From DATFYI01 sp035315125 (GTDB taxonomy: Bacteria; Chloroflexota; Anaerolineae; Anaerolineales; Anaerolineaceae): a DNA stretch of 12,254 bases. The stretch is from positions 1 through 12,254 of the forward strand of contig DATFYI010000213.1 of assembly GCA_035315125.1 (NCBI GenBank), written 5' to 3'. This document shows positions 1 to 7,320 of the stretch, piece after piece. Position 1 is the stretch's first letter. The number at the start of each line of letters is the position of its first letter. The position numbers were made by a program, and so were the translations under genes. Below the pieces are notes generated by a model that saw only the letters and a list, made by a program, of their open reading frames with translations, made no database searches and was not told the origin of the DNA.

Positions 1-832
1 TGGCTGTAGCAGTGAAAGTCGGTGTACTCGTAAGTGAAGGTGTTGGAGTAATGGTGGATGTCGGAGCTATACCTGTCACTGTAAATCTACTGGACTGGTT
101 CCAGGAAGTCCCAACGAATATTTGCACTTCATAATCACCCGGTAACCATTGATCTGCAGGAGGTGAACATTCCGAATATCCATACCCACCAGTACTGCCG
201 TCCCAGGGCTTCATATCAGAACAAATTCTGGCTTGATCGCTCAATCGATACCAAAACATGCTCCATTGTGAGTTTGGCAACATTTTGTCATAATTGAACG
301 TTGCATACAAAGAACCTACCGGGTTGGCAAATTCAGTGGCCGGATTTACCGGTAACGGCTGGTTGGTACCTTTATCGATTTTTATAGATTTTGAAAATTG
401 CATTGGGCTGAAAACGGACGCCGGGTTGGGTGTAACAATACTGGTAATCTGGATTAATAAGTTCTGAGGGAATTGAGGGGTTGGCGAAATCGAAGGTGTG
501 TTTGTAATCGTAGCAGTATCAGTGATTGTTGGGGTAAGTGTAATGGTAGGTGTGAGTGTAATGGTGGGGGTAAGCGTAATGGTCGGTGAAGGTGGAAAGA
601 ATCGGTAAATTGTCGGCTCGGAGTATCTGTTCAAAACAAAAGCAACCAGCAGAAGCACAAGTGCGACCAAAATGAGGCGCCATCCACGCATTACTAAATC
701 GCGTCTTTTGCGAAAAAATAACAGCCTCCGACCGGCTTGAATAGAACGGATTCCTAAAAATACACAGAGCAATATACCTAAAACTGCGAGAAAGAATGCG
801 GTCTGAACAGTTGTGTGGATATCCAGGTTCAT
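1..832 (-). CDS. Membrane protein with Thr/Pro-rich stalk and outer domain (3' end cut by window edge)
   Basis: Reading leftward from the ATG at 832-830 gives 277 codons with no stop before the window edge, so the C-terminus is missing. Residues about 10-29 and 51-68 are hydrophobic helices joined by a very basic loop (RRLLFFRKRR at 35-44), which predicts both ends outside the cytoplasm. Residues 82-119 are a Thr/Pro/Ile stalk built of TITLTP hexapeptides. A compact domain follows (about 123-254) with W190, W195, C204, the motif KPWDGSTGGYGYSEC (208-222), W229 and YEVQIFVG (234-241). C204 and C222 could form a disulfide. From 256 a second Ser/Thr/Pro linker begins, so more domains may follow. 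The frame is open up to a stop at 880-878, but no other ATG exists; the start has no clear Shine-Dalgarno. It is divergent from the kinases behind its own promoter. I do not recognise a named family; a sensor, adhesion or cell-wall-associated role is possible. Confidence 0.85.
   Translation of the reverse strand, partial: MNLDIHTTVQTAFFLAVLGILLCVFLGIRSIQAGRRLLFFRKRRDLVMRGWRLILVALVLLLVAFVLNRYSEPTIYRFFPPSPTITLTPTITLTPTITLTPTITDTATITNTPSISPTPQFPQNLLIQITSIVTPNPASVFSPMQFSKSIKIDKGTNQPLPVNPATEFANPVGSLYATFNYDKMLPNSQWSMFWYRLSDQARICSDMKPWDGSTGGYGYSECSPPADQWLPGDYEVQIFVGTSWNQSSRFTVTGIAPTSTITPTPSLTSTPTFTATA
521..590. repeat. 18-bp in-frame tandem repeat (about 3.5 copies)
   Basis: Three near-perfect 18-bp units lie at 534-551, 552-569 and 570-587 (consensus on the + strand GTRAGYGTAATGGTNGGK), with a diverged partial copy at 521-533. 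On the minus strand each unit encodes the hexapeptide TITLTP, which forms the extracytoplasmic stalk of the leftward gene. A related but more diverged Thr/Pro-coding stretch is seen at about 1-65. The 18-bp period keeps the reading frame, so copy number can change without breaking the gene. Confidence 0.85.
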
Positions 833-876
833 CAGGAATATGAGTTGAATTGGAGGGAAATGTAAAACTAAATGTG

Positions 877-885
877 ATTATAGCA
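877..885 (-). promoter_or_regulatory. Extended -10 promoter of the leftward membrane protein gene
   Basis: On the minus strand the sequence TGCTATAAT is a perfect TATAAT -10 box with an extended TGn element. It would start transcription near 870, giving a leader of about 38 nt before the ATG at 832. No good -35 hexamer is found at 16-18 nt upstream, which is usual for extended -10 promoters. This is a consensus match only. Confidence 0.6.
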
Positions 886-922
886 TGTCTCGAAAAGTTC
901 GGTTTTATTTACGCGATTTTGA

Positions 923-951
923 TTGCACAATATGCCTATCTTAGGTAAAAT
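923..951 (+). promoter_or_regulatory. Sigma-70-type promoter of the kinase pair
   Basis: A -35-like TTGCAC (923-928) and a -10-like TAAAAT (946-951) are separated by exactly 17 nt. Transcription would begin near 958, giving a short leader of about 23 nt before the ATG at 981. That position also argues against the TTG at 957 as the start codon, because it would sit at the very 5' end of the transcript. Its -35 lies about 40 bp from the divergent -10 at 877-882, so one regulator bound between them could affect both directions. Confidence 0.55.
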
Positions 952-980
952 CTATATTGGATGGTACTGGATTAATATTT

Positions 981-3149
981 ATGGCACTGGCTCCTGGTTC
1001 TTTTCTGAACAATCGATATCGCATCGTCTCGGTCCTCGGTCAAGGAGGGATGGGTTCCGTTTATCACGCCATCGATGAAAACCTGGGAACCCCCGTTGCA
1101 GTAAAAGAAAACCTTTTCCTCACAGAAGAATACTCCCGTCAATTTCAACGAGAAGGTAGTATCCTCGCCAGTCTACGTCATCCTTGCTTACCACGTGTGG
1201 GAGATTATTTTGTTATCCCAGGTGAAGGGCAATATTTGATTATGGATTATATCGATGGCGAGGATTTACGCCAACGAATTGAACGCTTGGGTACACTGTC
1301 TGAAAGAGAAGTCATTTTAATCGGAGCAGGTATTTGCGATGCCCTGGATTATATGCATACTCGGAAACCGGCTGTTCTTCACCGGGATATCAAACCAGGA
1401 AATATCAAAATAACGCCAGAAGGAGAAGTCATCCTGGTTGACTTTGGCCTAGCAAAAGTAATGCGGGGCAGCCAGGCTACAACCACTGGCGCTCGCGCGA
1501 TGACACCGGGTTATTCACCACCCGAGCAATACGGCACAGCCCGCACAGACCCACGCTCCGATATCTATTCGCTTGGCGCAACCCTTTACGCTGCCCTGAC
1601 AGGGATAATACCTGAGGATGGCTTGGCACGAGCAACTGGAAAAGTTCAATTAACTCCTTTACGGACGCTACAACCCAGAGCCAACAAAAAAGTAGCTAAT
1701 GTAATTGAAAAAGCCCTGGCAGTTGAACCAAATGACCGTTATCAAACAGCTGGCGAATTTAAAAGGGCATTGCTCGAGGCGGGAGAAATTAGTCATGTTT
1801 ACCCCGAGAAACTTCGCATTCCCCCTGCGCCGTTACTAACCTCTACGATGCCCGTAGAGCCGGACAGCGATCCAATTGAGCATGAGCGCGATTTTGAAGA
1901 CCAATTCCCGATTGCAAGAAAATCTGCTCAAAAGTCCAAACCAAAAAGGCAGAAAAACTTTTTCCAATATAGTGTGATAACGCTTATTATCATCTTATTG
2001 GGTTTACTCGTCTATATGAAACCCGACCTGCCAATTGCAATCGCAGCAGTCTTTGTTTCCTCTCCAACACCGGTCATTACTCAAAAATCACCGGCCTCAC
2101 AAATTGTGGCTTCCCCAACGGATATTGTCATTCCAACCAGAACAGCCATAATCTCAGCCAGCCCAGTTCCAGTGACGATTGTGCCGTCGCCATTCCCCAT
2201 TATCCTCCCCTCTCCAACAATAACTCCCCAGCCTACTCCTACGTTGATTGGCGGCGGCGAAGAACCACAAATTGCCTTTGCCTCAGATCGGGTAAATAAT
2301 ATTTTGCAAATTTTCTCAATGAACGCCGATGGTAGTGACCAAAAAGCAATAACCAACCTGCCAGAAGGGGCCTGCCAGCCGACCTGGTCACCAGATGGTT
2401 CACAGCTAGCCTTTATCTCTCCCTGCAGCATTATCGATCGGAAAACAGATTCATATAAAGGTTCGCAAATATTTATCACAAATATAGATGGGAGCAATGT
2501 TCATCTTCTTCCAATACCTCCCAGCCCAGAGGGAGATTTTGAGCCGGCCTGGTCTCCTGACGGTAAAAATATTGCATTTGTTTCGCTCAGAACTGGGATA
2601 TCTCATATCTTCGTTGTCAATCTGGACAATTGCCAGAATCCTGATAGCTGCGATATAAAGGACGTTTCAAATTCGCATTATGCAGATAAACAACCCGCCT
2701 GGTTTCCGGATGGGACCCAGATAGTATTTATTCGACAATATTCTTTCAGTCAGGTTTGGATGGTGTCTGCTGATGGCAAAACATCCGAGCAATTCCGAAC
2801 CCAAAGCGTTAGCTTTAATGATCTATGGCCAGCCTGGTCCCCAGACGGTGACTATCTATTCCTCAGCCAGATGACGATAAACCCTTCACCCCCCTGGCTT
2901 GTTCGCATCCCATACCGTGAGCGGAGTATCAATCAAGGAGAACGAATTATTCCACTTGGGAAAAATACTTTGCCAATTGCTGGAGTCAGTGTTTCACCAG
3001 ATAACAAATGGCTAATTTTTGAAAGTTGGCCAGATGGGTCCAACCACGATATTTACCGCATGAATTTAGACGGGAGCTTGTATATCCGCCTGACAAACGA
3101 TCCGGGATTTGATTTTGGGGCCACCTGGCGACCTATCGCTGTTCATTAA
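981..3149 (+). CDS. Receptor-type Ser/Thr protein kinase with TolB/PD40 propeller (first of pair)
   Basis: Predicted protein of 722 aa. The cytoplasmic kinase domain spans about 13-270: glycine loop GQGGMGSVY (20-28), ATP lysine K42, helix-C glutamate E58, catalytic HRDIKPGN (134-141, D136 base), DFG (154-156), a Thr-rich activation loop (ATTTGARAMTPGY) and PPEQY in place of the usual APE. All key residues are present, so it should be active. A basic stretch (313-326) precedes one transmembrane helix (331-346). A Ser/Thr/Pro stalk (about 359-422) leads to propeller blades with WSPDG-type motifs at 469-473, 524-528, 574-578 (WFPDG) and 619-623, plus degenerate final repeats. C465 and C482 may form a disulfide; C551 and C557 are a second possible pair. 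The ATG at 981 is preferred over the in-frame TTG at 957 because the protein then aligns from residue 1 with the second kinase. The ligand of the propeller and the kinase targets are unknown. Confidence 0.93.
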   Translation: MALAPGSFLNNRYRIVSVLGQGGMGSVYHAIDENLGTPVAVKENLFLTEEYSRQFQREGSILASLRHPCLPRVGDYFVIPGEGQYLIMDYIDGEDLRQRIERLGTLSEREVILIGAGICDALDYMHTRKPAVLHRDIKPGNIKITPEGEVILVDFGLAKVMRGSQATTTGARAMTPGYSPPEQYGTARTDPRSDIYSLGATLYAALTGIIPEDGLARATGKVQLTPLRTLQPRANKKVANVIEKALAVEPNDRYQTAGEFKRALLEAGEISHVYPEKLRIPPAPLLTSTMPVEPDSDPIEHERDFEDQFPIARKSAQKSKPKRQKNFFQYSVITLIIILLGLLVYMKPDLPIAIAAVFVSSPTPVITQKSPASQIVASPTDIVIPTRTAIISASPVPVTIVPSPFPIILPSPTITPQPTPTLIGGGEEPQIAFASDRVNNILQIFSMNADGSDQKAITNLPEGACQPTWSPDGSQLAFISPCSIIDRKTDSYKGSQIFITNIDGSNVHLLPIPPSPEGDFEPAWSPDGKNIAFVSLRTGISHIFVVNLDNCQNPDSCDIKDVSNSHYADKQPAWFPDGTQIVFIRQYSFSQVWMVSADGKTSEQFRTQSVSFNDLWPAWSPDGDYLFLSQMTINPSPPWLVRIPYRERSINQGERIIPLGKNTLPIAGVSVSPDNKWLIFESWPDGSNHDIYRMNLDGSLYIRLTNDPGFDFGATWRPIAVH

Positions 3150-3183
3150 CCCGCAACTTAGAACGGATTAAACGGGATAAATT

Positions 3184-5265
3184 ATGACACTCGATATCGG
3201 CAGTTTGCTTTACAACCGATACCGTATTATTGAAATTATTGCCAGGGGTGGCATGGGAGCCATCTACCGCGCCACAGATGAAAGTCTGGGAGTTCAAGTC
3301 GCCCTCAAAGAAAACCTGATCACATCTGAGGAAGCCTTACGACAATTTCGGCGAGAGGCTACTCTTTTGGCTGGACTGCGTCACCCAAATTTGCCTCGTG
3401 TAACTGATCATTTTGAAATTGAAAACCAGGGTCAGTACCTAGTTATGGATTACATTGATGGCAATGATTTGCGCCAGCAAATTGCCGATCGGGGGACGAT
3501 CCCTGAAGATGAAGCTATTTTTATTGGAGCTGCTACAGGTGATGCATTGGCATATCTGCATAGCCAGCAACCGCCTATCATCCATCGTGATATCAAACCG
3601 GGAAATATAAAAATCACCTCCAGCGGGAATATTTTTCTGGTCGATTTTGGTCTGGCGAAAATTGATCGACCTGGCCAATCCACAACGACCGGTGCTCAAG
3701 CACTTACTCCGGGTTATTCCCCACCAGAACAATACGGTAAAGGAACCAGCCCGCGTTCTGATATTTATTCCCTTGGAGCCACACTTTATGCCATTTTAAC
3801 CGGGAAGATACCCGAAGATGCTTTGGCGCGGGCTGTTGGAAGCGCAACATTAACACCTATACGCAATTATGTGCCCAATATATCCGAGAACACTGCAGCC
3901 GTCATTGAAAAAGCAATGGCAATTGTTCCAGAAAATCGATATTCAACGGCTGAAGATTTTAAAAATGCATTGCTTAATACCAGTAGTTCCGCACGTCAAA
4001 AAATTTCGTCTTCCAATGAAATTCCAAAAAAAACAACAACGCCTGCTTCTGAAAACCAGGTTCCATCCATTAATTCAGCTTCGCCAACTGTAAGAGTGTC
4101 CAGAACTGTAGAAACTCCTATTGCGAATGCTACGCCCGAACCCTCCAAGAAAGCCAAAACGCCTGTCATTCCTATACTTTTAGGGATTCTCGGATTCATG
4201 GCGGTCGTTATTTTGGGTGTGTTTTGGCTGCTCAAAAACGTTCCTTCTCACAACAACCATTCCCCCACACAGATTGCCGCAGTCCAGGATAAAAGTCAAG
4301 CTACTGACACTTTGGCAGCTTCTACTGCCACGCCCCAACCTCAAATCACAGCTACACCAACCGTTCAGCCCACTGCGATTATCCCGGTTGCAGTCATATC
4401 GACTCCAACTATCCTGCCAACAACTGTTGGAGGTGGTTCAGGCCAGATTGCCTTTGCTTCTGACCGCACTGGGTCTGTCCAAATCTGGCTCGTGGATTTA
4501 CGAAACAATATTGAAAAACAAATTACAAATCAACCTGATGGAGCCTGCCAGCCAAATTGGTCACCGGATGGAAAACGTCTCGTGTTTATTTCACCTTGCA
4601 AGTCAAAACAAGATATCTATAAAGGATCGGGGCTTTTCATCATGAATTCCGATGGGAGTAATCTGACACCCTTGATATCTCTGCCAGGAGGCGACTTCGA
4701 TCCAGTCTGGTCGCCGGACGGTACTAAAATTGCCTTCTGTTCAATTCGAGAGAACATTCCTCATATTTACCTGTATAACCTGAATGATAATAGCGTAACT
4801 CGCCTGACCAGTCCTTCCAGCAACGACCGGAACCCAGCCTGGTCGCCTGATGGAAAGTGGATTGCATTCGATAGCAACCGACTGGGCAGCTCTCAAGTTT
4901 GGATAATAGCGCTTGATGGGAGTTCGGCTCACGAGTTCTCCGAATTGGGTAAAGGACCGGCCTACATACCAGCCTGGTCTCCCGATGGCAAGGTGATCAT
5001 CTTCGGTCGTGGTACTAACCAGCCCTGGTTAGTTGCGAAGCAGTTTACAAATCAAGTCGCTCCGGAAATTGATATTAACGACCGTATCCGTTCTGTCTAT
5101 AACCCAATCATTTCCTCGGATGGTTTCTGGTTGATCTTTGAATATGATAATAATAACAGCAGCAATCTTTATCGAATGACGATCAACGGAACCAATTTAT
5201 CCCAGATTACCAATGATACCGGAAACAACTTCCAGCCCGCACTGCGACCCATCTCACCATCATAA
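3184..5265 (+). CDS. Receptor-type Ser/Thr protein kinase with TolB/PD40 propeller (second of pair)
   Basis: Predicted protein of 693 aa with the same layout as its upstream neighbour: kinase domain (about 13-268), transmembrane helix (about 329-350), Ser/Thr/Pro stalk (about 358-415) and an outer propeller with WSPDG at 459-463, 509-513, 553-557 and 598-602. Catalytic residues are K42, E58, HRDIKPGN (134-141) and DFG (154-156). One oddity is that the first glycine of the GxGxxG loop is alanine (A20, ARGGMG). Other kinases tolerate changes there, so activity is still likely. C455 and C472 match C465 and C482 of the first kinase at the same 17-residue spacing. The gene begins 34 nt after its partner with a weak GGGA Shine-Dalgarno at 3174-3177, and no promoter or terminator is evident between them, so the two probably form one transcript. 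It ends 4 nt from the convergent PLP-enzyme gene. Confidence 0.93.
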   Translation: MTLDIGSLLYNRYRIIEIIARGGMGAIYRATDESLGVQVALKENLITSEEALRQFRREATLLAGLRHPNLPRVTDHFEIENQGQYLVMDYIDGNDLRQQIADRGTIPEDEAIFIGAATGDALAYLHSQQPPIIHRDIKPGNIKITSSGNIFLVDFGLAKIDRPGQSTTTGAQALTPGYSPPEQYGKGTSPRSDIYSLGATLYAILTGKIPEDALARAVGSATLTPIRNYVPNISENTAAVIEKAMAIVPENRYSTAEDFKNALLNTSSSARQKISSSNEIPKKTTTPASENQVPSINSASPTVRVSRTVETPIANATPEPSKKAKTPVIPILLGILGFMAVVILGVFWLLKNVPSHNNHSPTQIAAVQDKSQATDTLAASTATPQPQITATPTVQPTAIIPVAVISTPTILPTTVGGGSGQIAFASDRTGSVQIWLVDLRNNIEKQITNQPDGACQPNWSPDGKRLVFISPCKSKQDIYKGSGLFIMNSDGSNLTPLISLPGGDFDPVWSPDGTKIAFCSIRENIPHIYLYNLNDNSVTRLTSPSSNDRNPAWSPDGKWIAFDSNRLGSSQVWIIALDGSSAHEFSELGKGPAYIPAWSPDGKVIIFGRGTNQPWLVAKQFTNQVAPEIDINDRIRSVYNPIISSDGFWLIFEYDNNNSSNLYRMTINGTNLSQITNDTGNNFQPALRPISPS

Positions 5266-5269
5266 ACCT

Positions 5270-6235
5270 TTAAAAGTTATTTAGCTGGTTAAAGTAAGGC
5301 TCAGCAAATAAAGCAGGTGTGCCGCCCGTGTGCCAAAAGAGCACCGTTTCTTCGTGTTTAAAAAACCCTTTTTGTATCAAATCGATTAAACCACCGGCAG
5401 CTCGACCGGTATAAACTGGATCCAGCAAGAGACCTTCCTGCTGGGCAAACAATCGGATTGCATGCCGTTCTAAATCTCCCATTACACCATAACCAGCCCC
5501 TAGGTAATCGTCGTTCACTAAAACGTCTTCCGGGTTAAACAAGATCATATCACCTAATCGCTCTGATGCTTCACTTGCTAAAGCAGCTACAGTCGTTTTT
5601 AATTCCTGAGCTGGGTTGTCTACACTAATGCCCAATATTTTACCTTGCCAACGAGTCCGTCGCGCCCCTAAAAGTAATCCAGCCTGAGTGCCCCCAGAAG
5701 AGGATGCATGAACAATCCAATCCGGGTTAACATGCTGTTGCATTAGTTCATTAAATGCGTCCGCATAAGCCAGAGCGCCGGTTGCATTCGAAGCACCCAA
5801 TGGTATCAAATAAGGTCGCCTTCCCTCGCTCCAGGCTCGATCAAAGGTCTTTTCCAATACTTTTGAGCGCTCATTCCGATTGGTCCAAACAATTTCTGCA
5901 TGAAACAAGCGGTCAATTAGCACGTTCCCAGAAATATTCACTGATGGATCCCCAGAGAGCACCAGGATACAATCCAAACCGAATCGAGCAGCCATAGCAG
6001 CCGTTTGTCGGCAGTGGTTGGATTGTGCAGCCCCAACCGTGATTAATGTACGCGCCCCGTTTGCCTGAACTTCAGCCATTACGAATTCCAATTTACGCGT
6101 CTTATTACCGCCAAAGGCCAGGCCAGTCATGTCATCTCGTTTTACCCAAAGATGTGGGCCTTCTAAAGCAGTGCTCAGACGTGGCAGGCTTTCAACCGGT
6201 GTTGGGAGAATGGCAAAACGAACTCTCGGGATCAT
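5270..6235 (-). CDS. dcyD: D-cysteine desulfhydrase-like PLP enzyme (ACC deaminase family)
   Basis: A 321-aa fold-type II PLP enzyme, close to the length of E. coli DcyD. The family reaction breaks D-cysteine to pyruvate, sulfide and ammonia in the cytoplasm. Seen in the sequence: GGNKTRKLEF (42-51) with the PLP lysine K45, QSNHCRQ (71-77), the phosphate-binding loop SSSGGTQAG (178-186), the active-site stretch DPVYTGRAAGG (272-282) with Y275, and WHTGGTPALF (301-310). ACC deaminases carry Glu after that Tyr and Leu before the GG; here these are T276 and T303, which points to D-cysteine desulfhydrase rather than ACC deaminase. Cysteate sulfo-lyase or another D-amino acid lyase in the same family remains possible. 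The start overlaps the upstream FemAB stop by 4 nt (ATGA) and has a strong AGGAG. It is the last gene of the operon. Confidence 0.88.
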   Translation of the reverse strand: MIPRVRFAILPTPVESLPRLSTALEGPHLWVKRDDMTGLAFGGNKTRKLEFVMAEVQANGARTLITVGAAQSNHCRQTAAMAARFGLDCILVLSGDPSVNISGNVLIDRLFHAEIVWTNRNERSKVLEKTFDRAWSEGRRPYLIPLGASNATGALAYADAFNELMQQHVNPDWIVHASSSGGTQAGLLLGARRTRWQGKILGISVDNPAQELKTTVAALASEASERLGDMILFNPEDVLVNDDYLGAGYGVMGDLERHAIRLFAQQEGLLLDPVYTGRAAGGLIDLIQKGFFKHEETVLFWHTGGTPALFAEPYFNQLNNF

Positions 6236-7317
6236 AACATTATCTCCTGGCGCGTACGCGCTTTTCCTCTTCGCCGCATCAAATCCAACAGGCGGGGTAA
6301 CAACCGGGTATAAAGTAAATAATAGACAGGTCTGGGTGAATAATCCCAGGCGCCAAGAAATCGGATTACTTTTCCACCAAGCCCTTCTTTAAAACGAAAA
6401 ACACCCCACATTGAATCGGTTTCATTAAAAACATCCGGAGCCCCCCAGAGATCATAACAGGTGCAGCCCAAATCCTTTGCTCGCCGCATCGCTTCCCATT
6501 GGAGCAGGTAATTGGGCATTTTCTCCCGATGTGCCTGACGAGACATGCCATAGAGGTACCAGGCTTTGCCTGCAAAGTGAAACAACATCAATCCACCGAC
6601 TGGTTCTCCATCCACTTCTGCAATCAGACCTTCAGCCATATTATTCTGAATAAAAGTTTCCCAAATATTTTGGTAATAGCTCTGAGGCCGAATAACAAAA
6701 CCATCCCGTACGGATGTCTCGGCATACATCTGATAAAGAGTTGTTAGATCTGTTAAGGATGCAAATCGCAGGCAAACTCCCTTTCGCTCAGCCAGGTGAA
6801 TATTATAACGAGCTTTTTGCTTCATGCGGCCAAGCAGATCTTCTTCGGAACCATTTAAATCCAACCAGACAGTATTTCGAAACTGAACCTGGCTGTCTGA
6901 TAACCGCCATCCTCGCCCTTTTAGATCAAGTTCAACCAAACGCCCGCTTTCATTTTCTTGAGCATCTGTAGTATTGGGAATGCCACTGCCCAGAACAACC
7001 TCGGGATCAATTTTAATAAAGATAGCCTGGCGGCTGATGGCCAATTCTTGAAGATCGTCAAGGACACGTTTTCGGAGAGTAATGTCGTTCCAATCCATAA
7101 TTGGCCCGCGTGGAATATAGATAATGCGTAGGCCACTAAAACAGATAGAGCGCTCAAGCACCATAGCGGCAGCCTGCACTTTTCCCGAATCATCTTGCCA
7201 GGTTTTAGGCAACATATGCCAGCCGTTGTTCTCTTTAAGTTTGGCCCATTCCCAGGTTTGCAAAATATGAGCCTTAGGCAAAGAGGATATCAATTGATCC
7301 CAACTGACAGAGTCCAT
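6232..7317 (-). CDS. FemAB-type aminoacyltransferase (second of pair in transcription order)
   Basis: A 361-aa protein of the FemA/FemB/FemX (peptidoglycan bridge) family, which moves amino acids from aminoacyl-tRNA to the stem peptide of lipid-linked murein precursor. It is made of two GNAT-like folds. Family signatures seen are the opening HILQTWEWAKLKENNGW (17-33), YIPRGPI (67-73), the basic helix MKQKARYNIHLAERKGV (165-181), VRDGFVIR (203-210), MPNYLLQWEAM (267-277) and DLWGAPD (289-295) followed by MWGVFRFKEGLGG (303-315). Compared with its neighbour it has an insertion of roughly 20 residues near 105-135 and a basic C-terminal tail (348-356). It has no signal peptide, so it acts on the cytoplasmic face. 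The gene starts 3 nt after the stop of its paralogue and has an AAGGAT 12 nt upstream. The amino acid and acceptor cannot be read from sequence. Confidence 0.9.
   Translation of the reverse strand: MDSVSWDQLISSLPKAHILQTWEWAKLKENNGWHMLPKTWQDDSGKVQAAAMVLERSICFSGLRIIYIPRGPIMDWNDITLRKRVLDDLQELAISRQAIFIKIDPEVVLGSGIPNTTDAQENESGRLVELDLKGRGWRLSDSQVQFRNTVWLDLNGSEEDLLGRMKQKARYNIHLAERKGVCLRFASLTDLTTLYQMYAETSVRDGFVIRPQSYYQNIWETFIQNNMAEGLIAEVDGEPVGGLMLFHFAGKAWYLYGMSRQAHREKMPNYLLQWEAMRRAKDLGCTCYDLWGAPDVFNETDSMWGVFRFKEGLGGKVIRFLGAWDYSPRPVYYLLYTRLLPRLLDLMRRRGKARTRQEIML
6244..6248 (-). promoter_or_regulatory. Strong Shine-Dalgarno of the PLP-enzyme gene
   Basis: AGGAG on the minus strand ends 8 nt before the ATG at 6235. 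It lies inside the last codons of the FemAB gene, whose TGA overlaps the ATG. The pairing of a strong site with an ATGA overlap supports both the chosen start and translational coupling. Confidence 0.7.
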
Positions 7318-7320
7318 TCG

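Larger units (their letters stand above)
833..980. other. Divergent intergenic region
   Basis: This 148-nt AT-rich spacer separates the leftward membrane protein from the rightward kinase pair and contains the two facing promoters listed separately. I looked for inverted repeats that might be an operator between the promoters (about 886-922) and found none that were convincing. Confidence 0.7.

Noticed and set aside
521..590. CRISPR or regulatory direct repeats
   Set aside because: Units are only 18 bp, touch each other without spacers, and lie inside a gene encoding a regular TITLTP stalk.
2081..2497. 138-codon minus-strand open frame inside the first kinase
   Set aside because: It is antisense to the Pro/Thr-rich stalk and first propeller blade, has no family motif or ribosome site, and the plus frame is clearly coding.
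4217..4645. 142-codon plus-strand frame within the second kinase
   Set aside because: It is an out-of-phase shadow of the stalk and propeller with low-complexity composition and no ribosome site.
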